Positions 32,908-41,840 of a DNA stretch of 64,000 nt are shown piece by piece. Below the pieces are notes generated by a model. That model did no database searches. It was not told the origin of the DNA and saw only the letters and a program-made list of their open reading frames with translations. Position 1 is the first letter of the stretch. Each line of letters begins with the position of its first letter. This DNA comes from Roseburia porci (GTDB lineage: Bacteria; Bacillota; Clostridia; Lachnospirales; Lachnospiraceae): the NCBI RefSeq assembly GCF_009695765.1, contig NZ_VUNI01000002.1, forward strand, positions 62,001 through 126,000, in the 5' to 3' direction. The translations under genes were made by a program, and so were the position numbers.

Positions 32908-33783
32908 ATGATACAGGATATTGCACCGCATAAACTGAATAATTCTTATCGGGAGGCGACACCAGAGGAGGACAGTTTTGTCCTCTTTTTTCAAAATGGT
33001 GAACTTCTGGTAATTCATGACGCAGAGGATACGAACCGGATTCTTTTTCCAGAATTTGGAAAGATAAAGGAACTGGCAGGCGAGCTTACCTATCTGTTTT
33101 CCGTGGATGATCGTTTGTTTTTCCGTTCAGGCGAAAAGAATATAGATGCCAAAAAGGTGATGGACTGTCTTCAGAAAGCAGGACAGAAAGTTTCCTGCAG
33201 CTATGAAAAACGGAATTTTTTCAGGACAGCGGCACCAAAGGAATATGCATTTGCTGCGATCACAGGTCTGCATTTAAACGGCTGGTATGAGAAAAACCAG
33301 TACTGTGGTGCGTGCAGTGGCAAACTCGTACATGATAAAAAAGAGCGGATGATGCGCTGTCCGGTGTGTGGAAACATGATTTTTCCAAGGATCAATCCGG
33401 CTGTTATTGTTGCAGTGACAAACGGAGATGAGCTTCTGCTCACAAAATACCGTGGAAGAGAATACAAAAAGTATGTGCTTGTTGCTGGTTTCAATGAGAT
33501 CGGTGAGAATCTGGAACAGACCGTAGCACGTGAAGTTATGGAAGAAACAGGACTCCGGGTAAAAAATATACGTTATTATAAATCACAGCCATGGGGATTT
33601 ACGGATAATATTCTTGCAGGTTATTTCTGCGATCTCGATGGCGATGCCACGATCACAATGGACCAGGACGAGCTTTCCGTTGCAGAATGGGAGAAGCGGG
33701 ATGAAATCGATGTTCAGCCGGAAGATCTGAGCCTGACGAATGAGATGATCTGCCGTTTTATTTCCGGGAATTATCCGCAATAA
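32908..33783 (+). CDS. nudC: NAD+ diphosphatase / RNA decapping Nudix enzyme
   Basis: 291 aa. Zinc ribbon CGACSGK...CPVCGN (about residues 131-153) and Nudix box GFNEIGENLEQTVAREVMEE near 200, followed by the NADH-pyrophosphatase signature SQPWGFTDN. The enzyme splits NAD(H) to NMN(H) and AMP and can remove NAD caps from RNA. The N-terminal domain is divergent, as usual. It has an AAGGAGGAATT site and is monocistronic or at the start of the Rrf2 region. Confidence 0.93.
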   Translation: MIQDIAPHKLNNSYREATPEEDSFVLFFQNGELLVIHDAEDTNRILFPEFGKIKELAGELTYLFSVDDRLFFRSGEKNIDAKKVMDCLQKAGQKVSCSYEKRNFFRTAAPKEYAFAAITGLHLNGWYEKNQYCGACSGKLVHDKKERMMRCPVCGNMIFPRINPAVIVAVTNGDELLLTKYRGREYKKYVLVAGFNEIGENLEQTVAREVMEETGLRVKNIRYYKSQPWGFTDNILAGYFCDLDGDATITMDQDELSVAEWEKRDEIDVQPEDLSLTNEMICRFISGNYPQ

Positions 33784-33795
33784 GCGAAAATACAG

Positions 33796-33845
33796 TTGAC
33801 AATGCGGAATCTTTAAAGTATAGTAAACTACTAGGAAATATAGGA
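33796..33845 (+). promoter_or_regulatory. Promoter of the Rrf2 regulator gene with candidate Rrf2 site
   Basis: TTGACA (33796-33801), 17-bp spacer, TATAGT (33819-33824), followed by ACTACTAGGAAATATAGGA, a partial match to the TAGGAATT motif of the iscS and metY promoters. Confidence 0.7.
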
Positions 33846-33874
33846 TATATAATGAGCATAGTAGAGGTGTATAT

Positions 33875-34309
33875 ATGAAGATTTCAACAAAAGGAAGATA
33901 TGCATTAAGATTAATGATCGACCTTGCAATGAACAGCAACGGCAAGCCGGTCAGTCTGAAGGATGTGGCACAGCGTCAGGAGATTTCGGATAAGTATCTT
34001 GAGCAGATCATTTCCATTCTTCACAAAGCCGGATATGTACGCAGTGTTCGTGGAGCACAGGGTGGATATCTGCTTCGTAAAGAGCCGGAAGAGTATACCG
34101 TAGGAATGATCCTGCGTCTGACCGAAGGCAGTCTTGCGCCGGTTTCCTGTATCGAGGACGATGAGATCGTCTGCGATCGTGCGGATGCCTGTGTTACAGC
34201 AATTGTTTATAAGAAGATCAATGACGCGGTCAACGGTGTTGTTGACAATATCACGCTGGCAGATCTGATCAACTGGCAGAGTGAAAAGAATGGACAGTAT
34301 ATCATTTAA
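33875..34309 (+). CDS. Rrf2-family regulator (IscR/CymR-like)
   Basis: 144 aa. Winged helix (KGRYALRLMIDLAMN, QEISDKYLEQIISILHKAG, VRGAQGGYLL) followed by three Cys at residues 92, 100 and 106 (SCIEDDEIVC...ACV), spacing suited to binding an Fe-S cluster as in IscR. Neighbouring iscS-iscU-mnmA and, further on, metY and cysK carry promoter motifs shared with this gene's promoter, so it probably senses Fe-S or cysteine state and controls sulfur use. CymR-type regulators, which lack the cysteines and work with CysK, are the alternative. Confidence 0.9.
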   Translation: MKISTKGRYALRLMIDLAMNSNGKPVSLKDVAQRQEISDKYLEQIISILHKAGYVRSVRGAQGGYLLRKEPEEYTVGMILRLTEGSLAPVSCIEDDEIVCDRADACVTAIVYKKINDAVNGVVDNITLADLINWQSEKNGQYII

Positions 34310-34352
34310 GTGTTACTATTCACTGGAACAATAAATATTGGGAAGTGAAATT

Positions 34353-35042
34353 ATGAACAAAAGAAAAATTCAGATGTCAGAATCCATTGAACTTGGTATT
34401 GTGCTGGCGCTTGCCGGCGGATTTATGGATGCCTATTCGTATATCTGCAGAGGTGAGGTATTTGCGAATGCACAGACGGGTAATATGCTTCTGTTCGGAA
34501 TTCATGTATCGCAGGGAGAATGGTCATTAGCCCTGCATTATCTATGTCCGGTCGTGGCATTCGCGGCAGGAATTGCGATTTCCGATATTGTGAAGTTTGT
34601 TTTACGGGATTACGAAAAGATTCACTGGAGACAGTTGGCGGTATTTTTTGAGGCAATCATCTTATTTGCAGTCAGCTTTATGCCGCAGAATATTAATCTG
34701 CTCGCAAACAGCCTGACTTCGCTTGCGTGCGGAATTCAGGTGGAAAGTTTCCGGAAAATTCATGGAAACGGAATTGCGACGACAATGTGTATTGGCAACT
34801 TAAGAAGCGGTACACAGAACATGTGCGAATATTTCCATACCAAAGAGGGCAAATTTGTAAGAAAAGGTTTACTTTATTATGGAATCATATTATGCTTTAT
34901 CATAGGTGCGGTAATTGGAAATATGTGTGTAAAAATGGTCGCAGAGAGTGCAATCCGCATTGCATCTGTATTTTTGTTCCTTGTATTTTGCATGATGTTC
35001 ATTGATCGTGAAAAAGAAGAAAGACAAAATGTACGTCAATAA
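34353..35042 (+). CDS. DUF1275 (YoaK-like) membrane protein
   Basis: 229 aa with about six membrane helices. The conserved opening LAGGFMDAYSYICRGEVFANAQTGN and the ACGIQVESFR segment mark DUF1275, a family of unknown transport or sensing role. ATG at 34353 with GGAAGTG upstream. It is placed between the Rrf2 gene and iscS, though iscS has its own promoter. Confidence 0.88.
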   Translation: MNKRKIQMSESIELGIVLALAGGFMDAYSYICRGEVFANAQTGNMLLFGIHVSQGEWSLALHYLCPVVAFAAGIAISDIVKFVLRDYEKIHWRQLAVFFEAIILFAVSFMPQNINLLANSLTSLACGIQVESFRKIHGNGIATTMCIGNLRSGTQNMCEYFHTKEGKFVRKGLLYYGIILCFIIGAVIGNMCVKMVAESAIRIASVFLFLVFCMMFIDREKEERQNVRQ

Positions 35043-35055
35043 AAACATACCCTAC

Positions 35056-35114
35056 CTTGACAATAGGAATTAAGGAGTATATGATAAGTATAACCTAGCA
35101 GGCAGGTAGGAATT
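35056..35114 (+). promoter_or_regulatory. iscS promoter with TAGGAATT sites
   Basis: TTGACA (35056-35061), 17-bp spacer, TATGAT (35079-35084). TAGGAATT occurs inside the spacer (35063-35070) and again downstream (35107-35114). Binding there would block transcription. Confidence 0.75.
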
Positions 35115-35132
35115 TGAAAGAAGGTAAAAAAT

Positions 35133-36317
35133 ATGAATCGTTTAATCTATTTGGATAACGCAGCGACCACACAGGTATATCCACAGGTGCTGGACGCAAT
35201 GTTACCGTTTTTTACAGAACATTATGGTAATCCATCCGCAATCTACAGTTTTGCGAATGAGGCTAAGAAAGCTGTTGATCAGTCCAGAAGCACAATTGCG
35301 GATCTGATCGGTGCAAACACAGATGAAATTTATTTTACCGGTGGCGGAAGTGAGTCAGACAACTGGGCACTTGTTGCGACAGCAGAGGCATATGAGAGCA
35401 AGGGCAAGCACATCATTACCTCCAAGATCGAGCATCACGCAATTCTTCATACTTGCGAGTATCTGGAGAAACGCGGATATGAGATCACATATATCGATGT
35501 AGACGAGAAAGGAACCATCAAACTCGATGAGTTAGAGGCTGCGATTCGTCCGGATACTATTTTAATCTCTGTAATGGCAGCAAATAATGAGATCGGAACT
35601 ATTCAGCCATTAAAAGAGATCGGTGCAATCGCAAAAGCACACGGTGTTTTATTCCATACCGATGCAGTACAGGCATTTGCACATATCCCGATCAATGTAG
35701 ATGAGATGAACATCGATATGTTAAGCGCAAGCGGACACAAGATCCACGGACCAAAGGGAATCGGAATCATGTATATCCGTAAAGGTGTAAAAATCCGTTC
35801 CTTTATTCATGGTGGAGCACAGGAGCGCCGCAGAAGAGCAGGTACACATAATGTTCCGGGTATTGTCGGAATGGGCAAGGCAGCAGAACTTGCAAAAGCC
35901 AATATGGACAATAACATCAAAAACGTATCTGAGCTGCGCGATTATCTGATTAAACGTGTATTAGACGAGATTCCATACACAAGATTAAACGGACATGAGA
36001 CAAACAGACTTCCAAATAACGCAAACTTCTGTTTCCGTTTTATTGAAGGAGAATCTATGCTGATCCTTCTTGACCAGAACGGAATCTGCGGAAGCAGCGG
36101 ATCTGCATGTACATCAGGATCACTGGATCCATCCCATGTACTTCTTGCAATCGGACTGCCTCATGAAATTGCACATGGTTCTCTCCGCCTGACTTTGTCA
36201 GAGCAGACCACAAAAGAGGACATTGATTATACTGTGGACAAGCTGAAAGGAATCATTGAGAGACTCCGCAGCATGTCACCATTATATGAGGATTTTGTAA
36301 AGAATCACAAAGAGTAA
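35133..36317 (+). CDS. iscS: Cysteine desulfurase (NifS/IscS)
   Basis: 394 aa PLP enzyme turning cysteine into alanine and a protein persulfide used for Fe-S clusters and tRNA thiolation. Starts MNRLIYLDNAATT; PLP lysine in SGHKIHGPKG near residue 205, active-site cysteine in GSSGSACTSG near 328. It is followed by iscU and mnmA and probably serves both. Preceded by its own promoter with Rrf2-type motifs. Confidence 0.96.
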   Translation: MNRLIYLDNAATTQVYPQVLDAMLPFFTEHYGNPSAIYSFANEAKKAVDQSRSTIADLIGANTDEIYFTGGGSESDNWALVATAEAYESKGKHIITSKIEHHAILHTCEYLEKRGYEITYIDVDEKGTIKLDELEAAIRPDTILISVMAANNEIGTIQPLKEIGAIAKAHGVLFHTDAVQAFAHIPINVDEMNIDMLSASGHKIHGPKGIGIMYIRKGVKIRSFIHGGAQERRRRAGTHNVPGIVGMGKAAELAKANMDNNIKNVSELRDYLIKRVLDEIPYTRLNGHETNRLPNNANFCFRFIEGESMLILLDQNGICGSSGSACTSGSLDPSHVLLAIGLPHEIAHGSLRLTLSEQTTKEDIDYTVDKLKGIIERLRSMSPLYEDFVKNHKE

Positions 36318-36375
36318 GGTATAAGCATATGCCGATATGGCAGCGCACAAAGGAATCAGGAGGATAAATAAGAGT

Positions 36376-36813
36376 ATGTATAGCGAAAAGGTCATGGACC
36401 ATTTTAATAATCCGAGAAACGTAGGAGAGATGGAAAACCCAAGTGGTGTTGGTACAGTTGGAAATGCCAAATGTGGTGATATCATGAGAATGTATCTGGA
36501 TATTGATGACAACGGCATCATCCAGGAAGCAAAATTCAAGACATTCGGCTGTGGTGCAGCGGTTGCAACAAGCAGTATGGCAACCGAACTTGTAAAAGGA
36601 AAAACGATTCAGGAAGCACTTGAAGTTACCAATAAAGCAGTTATGGAAGCATTAGACGGACTTCCACCTGTAAAAGTGCATTGCTCATTACTTGCAGAGG
36701 AAGCAATCCATGCTGCATTATGGGATTATGCAGAACGTAACCATATCAAGATCGAAGGACTGGAAAAACCGGTTAACGATATCAGCGAGAAAGAGGAAGA
36801 AGAGGAATATTAA
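36376..36813 (+). CDS. iscU: Fe-S cluster assembly scaffold IscU/NifU-N
   Basis: 145 aa. The three cluster-binding cysteines are visible in NAKCGDIM, FGCGAAVA and VHCSLLAEE, with the Asp-containing CGD context. A short acidic C-terminal tail (SEKEEEEEY) follows. ATG at 36376 with AGGAGG about 12 nt upstream is better than the upstream in-frame ATG at 36337, which lacks a site. Accepts sulfur from IscS to build 2Fe-2S clusters. Confidence 0.94.
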   Translation: MYSEKVMDHFNNPRNVGEMENPSGVGTVGNAKCGDIMRMYLDIDDNGIIQEAKFKTFGCGAAVATSSMATELVKGKTIQEALEVTNKAVMEALDGLPPVKVHCSLLAEEAIHAALWDYAERNHIKIEGLEKPVNDISEKEEEEEY

Positions 36814-36820
36814 TCGTTCC

Positions 36821-37906
36821 ATGAAAGAAAAAGTTGTTGTTGGAATGTCAGGTGGCGTGGATTCATCGGTTGCAGCATATCTGCTGAAAGAGCAGGGATA
36901 TGATGTCGTCGGTGTGACCATGCAGATCTGGCAGGAGGAAAACGTATTTGAGCAGTCGTGTAATGGCGGCTGCTGTGGTTTATCTGCAGTAGACGATGCA
37001 AGAAGAGTCGCAGATATTCTTGAAATTCCATATTATGTCATGAATTTCCGCTCGGATTTCCAGAAGAACGTCATTGACTATTTTGTAGGGGAATATGAGA
37101 AGGGACATACTCCGAATCCATGTATCGCCTGCAACCGTTATGTGAAGTGGGAGTCGCTTTTACACCGTTCCATGGAGATCGGGGCTGATTATATTGCGAC
37201 AGGGCATTATGCGCGAATCACGAAGCTTCCAAACGGAAGATATACCATTCAGAATTCCGTAACAGCAGCGAAGGACCAGACATATGCGCTTTATAATCTG
37301 ACGCAGGCGCAGCTTTCCCGTACACTGATGCCGGTCGGCGCATACGAAAAGCCACAGATCCGAAAGATCGCGGAGGAGATCGGACTTCCTGTTGCAGCAA
37401 AGCATGACAGTCAGGATATCTGTTTTGTCCCGGATCATGATTATGCCGGTTTTATTGAAAAAGAGACAGGAAAGAAGAGTGTTCCGGGTAATTTTGTAGA
37501 TACACACGGCCGTGTACTTGGCAGACACAAAGGAATCATCCATTATACGATCGGCCAGCGAAAAGGTCTCGGAATCACCGCGGATACGCCTCTTTTTGTA
37601 AAAGAGATCCGTCCACAGACCAATGAGGTCGTGATCTGCCGGTCTGAGGAGCTTTTTACAGACACCTGTTATGTGGAAAACATCAACTATATGGCGATGG
37701 AACAGGCGGAAGTAGAAGCGCATCCGGAAGGAATCCCTGTAATTGGCAAGATCCGTTATTCGCACAAAGGTGCACCTTGTCGGATCTATGCACAGCCGGA
37801 TGGCAGGATCAAATGTGTATTTGATGAGCCGCAAAGAGCGATCACACCAGGTCAGGCAGCCGTCTTTTATGACGGAGACCATGTACTCTGTGGTGGAACA
37901 TTATAG
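36821..37906 (+). CDS. mnmA: tRNA-specific 2-thiouridylase
   Basis: 361 aa. Makes s2U34 in tRNA-Glu, -Gln and -Lys. P-loop pyrophosphatase motif GMSGGVDSSVAAYLL, catalytic cysteine in NPCIACNRY and second cysteine in DSQDICFVPD; a C-terminal beta-barrel domain follows. The ATG is 7 nt after the iscU stop. Co-location with iscS indicates direct sulfur relay from IscS. Confidence 0.96.
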   Translation: MKEKVVVGMSGGVDSSVAAYLLKEQGYDVVGVTMQIWQEENVFEQSCNGGCCGLSAVDDARRVADILEIPYYVMNFRSDFQKNVIDYFVGEYEKGHTPNPCIACNRYVKWESLLHRSMEIGADYIATGHYARITKLPNGRYTIQNSVTAAKDQTYALYNLTQAQLSRTLMPVGAYEKPQIRKIAEEIGLPVAAKHDSQDICFVPDHDYAGFIEKETGKKSVPGNFVDTHGRVLGRHKGIIHYTIGQRKGLGITADTPLFVKEIRPQTNEVVICRSEELFTDTCYVENINYMAMEQAEVEAHPEGIPVIGKIRYSHKGAPCRIYAQPDGRIKCVFDEPQRAITPGQAAVFYDGDHVLCGGTL

Positions 37907-37923
37907 AATTTTAGAACCGAATT

Positions 37924-37976
37924 AAAAAGCGTATGTTTTACAAATCATTCAGATCTGTAAAACATACGCTTTTTTG
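37924..37976. terminator. Strong terminator after mnmA
   Basis: AAAAGCGTATGTTTTACA pairs perfectly with its complement around an 11-nt loop, then TTTTTT. It ends the isc-mnmA transcript and can also act on the minus strand. Confidence 0.92.
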
Positions 37977-38023
37977 AGTTTATAGGAAAATGCTCCGGGA
38001 GGGATGCAGCCCATACGGGCTGA

Positions 38024-38605
38024 TTATTTGATCTCCAGGAAAAGATTTGCTTTCTTTAATGCAGGGCGGAGTGCCATGTAGATGATGACTGCAGCAACAA
38101 CAGAGATGACTGCGTTGACGCTTGTTGTTGTGATGTTCCATGCAAGTGCTACTTCAGCAGCAGGTTTGCCCATGATCACACGTTTGTAGAAGTAACCGAA
38201 TAATGGATCAAAGATCACATTGAATACCATACCACAGACAGATGCAATCAAAGTCCATTTGAAAACGTGTTTGTTATCGTTGGAAGTAGAAATCTTTCCA
38301 ATCTTGTGTGCGATCAGACCAGTGATCAGACCGATGCAGAATTTTAAGATAAATGTCTTTGGTGCATATACAATGTAAACAGGATCTAAAAGATCGCCGA
38401 TTGTCATTCCGATTGCACCGCCGATACCGCCGTAAACGCCACCGAGGAGAAGTGCTCCAAGTACGCATACCGCATTTCCAAGATGGAAGGAAGTAGCATC
38501 TCCACCAGGAAGGGTAACTTTGATCTGCAGGAATGTGAAAACAACGTATGATAACGCTGCCATTAATGCAGTAAGTGTCAGTTTGTAAACTTTTTCATTT
38601 CGCAT
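38024..38605 (-). CDS. Solitary ECF transporter S component
   Basis: 193 aa with about six membrane helices (LTLTALMAALSYVVFTFLQI, LGNAVCVLGALLLGG, ISVVAAVIIYMAL). PGGDATSFHLGN and GGAIGMTIGDLLDP are typical of ECF vitamin-binding S components that borrow a shared EcfAAT module; folate- or pantothenate-type substrates are possible but cannot be read. The ATG at 38605 has AAGGAG 9 nt upstream; a long in-frame extension would run through a fold-back element and is rejected. No T or A component is adjacent. Confidence 0.88.
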   Translation of the reverse strand: MRNEKVYKLTLTALMAALSYVVFTFLQIKVTLPGGDATSFHLGNAVCVLGALLLGGVYGGIGGAIGMTIGDLLDPVYIVYAPKTFILKFCIGLITGLIAHKIGKISTSNDNKHVFKWTLIASVCGMVFNVIFDPLFGYFYKRVIMGKPAAEVALAWNITTTSVNAVISVVAAVIIYMALRPALKKANLFLEIK

Positions 38606-38638
38606 AATATAAAACTCCTTTTGTTGCTTTGAATTTTC

Positions 38639-38854
38639 AATAGACATTTTTGAAACTATTTTATAACTTACTTTGGCATGTACTATGAAGTATAAATAAT
38701 CGCAGGCACGCTCTCGCTGCTCATCGCAGGCAGCGGATACGTAAGCGACCAAAGTACGGTCGCTAAGTACCGGCCGCTCTGAAGCACCTGCGAGTTACTT
38801 ATACTTCATAGTACATGCTTAATTTAGAGTTCAATAGCTTCAAAAATGTCTATT
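38639..38854. repeat. Fold-back (MITE-like or structured leader) element
   Basis: Long imperfect inverted repeat. AATAGACATTTTTGAA (38639-38654, plus CTATT) is matched inverted at 38833-38854, and GCATGTACTATGAAGTATAA (38676-38695) is matched perfectly inverted at 38799-38818, continuing into CGCAGG/CCTGCG. Inside lie two smaller stems: CGCTGC/GCAGCG (38715-38735) and AGCGACC/GGTCGCT (38744-38764). No gene is present. It sits 34 nt before the S component start codon. Confidence 0.85.
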
Positions 38855-38876
38855 TTGAATTTTAAAACCTATCATA

Positions 38877-38912
38877 TACGAAATTGAACATATGTATATA
38901 CCCAATTTCGTA
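38877..38912. promoter_or_regulatory. 10-bp perfect inverted repeat in the metY/S-component gap
   Basis: TACGAAATTG (38877-38886) is inverted as CAATTTCGTA (38903-38912) with a 16-bp spacer. The half-site spacing suits a dimeric regulator. It may control the minus-strand S component gene. Confidence 0.5.
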
Positions 38913-39006
38913 CAAAAAAATAAGGTCAGATGAAAACAGACAACAGGAGGATGGGGAGTAATAACTGGTTATAAGAAAAGAAGATAGCGAATTCATTAAA
39001 AACATA

Positions 39007-39060
39007 TTGACTTAGTAGGAATTGTAGGATATGATAAGTACAACAAAGCAATTCCTACTA
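39007..39060 (+). promoter_or_regulatory. metY promoter with inverted TAGTAGGAATT operator
   Basis: TTGACT (39007-39012), 17-bp spacer, TATGAT (39030-39035). TAGTAGGAATT (39013-39023) fills part of the spacer and is perfectly inverted as AATTCCTACTA (39050-39060). The same core is in the iscS promoter. Confidence 0.78.
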
Positions 39061-39112
39061 ACAAAATAGGAAAACAGGAGATAAAAGCAGAAAGAAAGAG
39101 AGGACTATAGAC

Positions 39113-40420
39113 ATGGCAAAAAAACATTACGCAGATAGAAATTTAAAATTTGAAACATTACAGTTACACGTTGGACAGGAGAATGCGGATCCGGTAACCG
39201 ATGCAAGAGCAGTTCCGATTTACCAGACATCATCTTTCGTATTCCATAACTCACAGCATGCAGCTGATCGTTTCGCATTAAAAGATGCAGGAAACATCTA
39301 CGGAAGACTTACCAACCCGACAGAGGATGTATTCGAGAAAAGATTTGCAGCACTCGAAGGCGGAGTTGCAGCACTTGCAGTAGCATCCGGAGCAGCAGCA
39401 GTTTCTTATACCATCCAGAACCTTGCAGTAGCTGGAGATCACATTGTTGCAGCAAAGAACATTTACGGTGGTACATACAACCTCCTGGCACATACCTTTG
39501 TAGATTACGGAATTACAACTACATTCGTTGATCCGTTAGACCTCAGCGCATTCGAGAATGCAATTCAGGACAACACAAAAGCACTTTACATAGAGACACT
39601 TGGTAATCCAAACTCAGAAGTAGCAGATATCGAAGGAATCGCAAAGATTGCCCATGCACATAACATTCCACTTGTGATCGACAGCACATTTGCAACGCCT
39701 TATCTGGTTCGTCCGATCGAATATGGCGCAGACATCGTTGTACATTCTGCAACCAAGTTTATCGGCGGACATGGAACAACCATCGGTGGTATTATCGTAG
39801 ACAGTGGTAAATTTGACTGGAAAGCATCCGGTAAATTCCCACAGCTTACTGAGCCAAACCCAAGTTACCATGGAATCAGCTTCGTAGATGCAGCTGGTCC
39901 TGCAGCATTCGTTACAAGAATCCGTGCGATCCTCTTAAGAGATACCGGAGCAACTCTTTCTCCAATCCACAACTGGATCTTCCTTCAGGGATTAGAGACA
40001 TTATCACTCCGCGTAGAGAGACATGTAGAGAATGCATTAAAAGTTGTTGATTACCTGTCTAAAAACCCACAGGTAGAGGCTGTTCATCATCCATCTGTAT
40101 CCGAAGATCTGGAACAGCAGAGATTATATAAGAAATACTTCCCGAATGGTGGTGGATCTATCTTTACATTCGAGATCAAAGGTGATGCAAAGAAAGCACA
40201 GGATTTCATCGATAACCTTGAGTTATTCTCTCTGCTTGCAAACGTAGCAGATGTAAAATCCCTTGCAATCCATCCAGCATCTACCACACATTCTGAGCTG
40301 AATGAGGCAGAACTTGCAGATCAGGGAATCAAACCAAATACCATCCGTCTGTCTATCGGAACAGAGAATATCGATGATATTATCGAAGACCTTGACGAAG
40401 CATTCAAAGCAGTACAGTAA
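39113..40420 (+). CDS. metY: O-acetylhomoserine sulfhydrylase (aminocarboxypropyltransferase)
   Basis: 435 aa PLP enzyme of the Cys/Met metabolism family. Forms homocysteine from O-acetylhomoserine and sulfide; can also make cysteine from O-acetylserine. Family start KFETLQLHVGQE, YGRLTNPT, and PLP lysine in VHSATKFIGGHGT near residue 210; the 430-aa length is typical of MetY rather than the shorter MetB/MetC. Lies upstream of cysK and under an Rrf2-type operator. Confidence 0.94.
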   Translation: MAKKHYADRNLKFETLQLHVGQENADPVTDARAVPIYQTSSFVFHNSQHAADRFALKDAGNIYGRLTNPTEDVFEKRFAALEGGVAALAVASGAAAVSYTIQNLAVAGDHIVAAKNIYGGTYNLLAHTFVDYGITTTFVDPLDLSAFENAIQDNTKALYIETLGNPNSEVADIEGIAKIAHAHNIPLVIDSTFATPYLVRPIEYGADIVVHSATKFIGGHGTTIGGIIVDSGKFDWKASGKFPQLTEPNPSYHGISFVDAAGPAAFVTRIRAILLRDTGATLSPIHNWIFLQGLETLSLRVERHVENALKVVDYLSKNPQVEAVHHPSVSEDLEQQRLYKKYFPNGGGSIFTFEIKGDAKKAQDFIDNLELFSLLANVADVKSLAIHPASTTHSELNEAELADQGIKPNTIRLSIGTENIDDIIEDLDEAFKAVQ

Positions 40421-40513
40421 TAATCAGATATCGTAAACAGCAGGTTGTGCAGTAAGAACCGCATTTTGAGGCGGTTCTGCTGGACAACTGATTTTAGTAA
40501 AAGGAGGAACAAA

Positions 40514-41446
40514 ATGTCAAATATTTATCAGGGAGCGATCGGGCTCATTGGAAACACACCATTAGTAGAATTTACACATATTGAAGAGAAATACGGTTTA
40601 AAAGCAAAACTCTTAGCAAAACTGGAATATTTTAACCCGGCAGGAAGCGTAAAAGACCGTATTGCGAAGGAAATGATCGAACAGGCAGAAGCGGACGGCA
40701 AATTAAAACCAGGTTATACGATCATTGAGCCAACTTCCGGTAACACTGGTATCGGTCTTGCAGCAATTGCAGCAGCAAAAGGCTATAAGATCATCATCGT
40801 GCTTCCAGAGACCATGAGTATTGAGCGTAGAAATATCATCAAAGCATATGGAGCAGAGCTTGTACTGACAGATGGAACCAAAGGAATGAAAGGTGCAATC
40901 GCCAAGGCAGAAGAGCTTCATAAAGAGATTCCGGAAAGCTTTATCCCGGAGCAGTTTGAAAACCCTGCAAACCCGGCTGCACACCGCAAAACAACCGGTC
41001 CTGAGATCTGGGCTGACACAGACGGAGCAGTAGATGCTTTTGTTGCTGGTGTTGGTACTGGTGGAACAATCACCGGTGTTGGCGAGTATTTAAAATCCAA
41101 GAAATCTGACGTAAAGATCATTGCTGTAGAGCCTGCAACATCTGCAGTTTTATCTGGAGAGAACGCCGGACCACATAAGATTCAGGGAATCGGCGCCGGA
41201 TTTGTGCCAAAAACACTGAACACCGAAGTATACGATGAGATCATTCCGGTTGCAAACGATGATGCATTTGCATTTGGAAAAGAGATCGCAAAAGAAGAGG
41301 GCGTATTGGTTGGAATTTCCTCTGGTGCTGCACTCTGGGCTGCAATCCAGGTAGCAAAGAGACCGGAATTTGAAGGCAAGACCGTAGTTGCACTTCTTCC
41401 AGACAGCGGAGACCGTTATTACTCTACCGATTTATTCAAAGATTAA
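40514..41446 (+). CDS. cysK: Cysteine synthase A (O-acetylserine sulfhydrylase)
   Basis: 310 aa fold-type II PLP enzyme making cysteine from O-acetylserine and sulfide. PLP lysine in [10 protein letters not shown] (about residue 45), [12 protein letters not shown], and the [10 protein letters not shown] phosphate cradle near 180 are seen. The ATG at 40514 follows AAGGAGG. 93 nt after metY, so probably the same sulfur-regulated transcript. CysK can also bind the Rrf2 regulator CymR in Bacillus, a possible second role. Confidence 0.96.
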   Translation: MSNIYQGAIGLIGNTPLVEFTHIEEKYGLKAKLLAKLEYFNPAGSVKDRIAKEMIEQAEADGKLKPGYTIIEPTSGNTGIGLAAIAAAKGYKIIIVLPETMSIERRNIIKAYGAELVLTDGTKGMKGAIAKAEELHKEIPESFIPEQFENPANPAAHRKTTGPEIWADTDGAVDAFVAGVGTGGTITGVGEYLKSKKSDVKIIAVEPATSAVLSGENAGPHKIQGIGAGFVPKTLNTEVYDEIIPVANDDAFAFGKEIAKEEGVLVGISSGAALWAAIQVAKRPEFEGKTVVALLPDSGDRYYSTDLFKD

Positions 41447-41520
41447 AAAACTGTCATACATAGATGCCCACCGGCATATATTTAATACGTAGTGAAAAAA
41501 GGAAAGTACGGTGGGTAAGT

Positions 41521-41742
41521 ATGTATATCAGACTCGATTCTGTGGAAAAAGTCAAAGAATTTGTTAATAATATACAGTCGTGTGAAGGTGAGATCGATCT
41601 GATCTCCGGACGTTATGAAGTCGATGGCAAATCGCTGCTTGGAGTATTCAGCCTGGATCTGACGAAACCGATTGAGGTAAGAGTCCAGAAGGATGACATG
41701 ACAGGTCAGCTGGAACAGATGCTTTGTCGCTACAGCACATAA
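41521..41742 (+). CDS. HPr-like regulatory protein without the PTS histidine
   Basis: 73 aa. The second half (VDGKSLLGVFSLDLTKPIEVRV) matches HPr including the KS-LGV segment that holds the regulatory Ser46, but the N-terminal strand with the phosphoacceptor His15 (GLHARPA in HPr) is missing. It therefore should not carry PTS phosphate, but might be a Crh-like protein for HPr kinase or simply a fold relative. It lies between cysK and an alarmone synthetase gene. Confidence 0.75.
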   Translation: MYIRLDSVEKVKEFVNNIQSCEGEIDLISGRYEVDGKSLLGVFSLDLTKPIEVRVQKDDMTGQLEQMLCRYST

Positions 41743-41840
41743 TAATTCATAAAATTTTCATGCAATCTTTATACACGACGCTGCTGAAAAACGATATAAT
41801 AGAGGCATCGAAAGAGAAAAAGTATTGGAGAGGCAGCAAC

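Noticed and set aside
37160-37882. About 240-codon minus-strand open frame inside mnmA
   Set aside because: Antisense to mnmA with no ribosome binding site or recognisable domain.
38606-38752. N-terminal extension of the S component gene
   Set aside because: Runs through the fold-back element, has unusual composition, and the AAGGAG site is placed for the ATG at 38605.
39061-39112. SAM riboswitch before metY
   Set aside because: The leader is only about 70 nt, lacks the conserved SAM aptamer core and terminator; an Rrf2-type operator explains regulation better.
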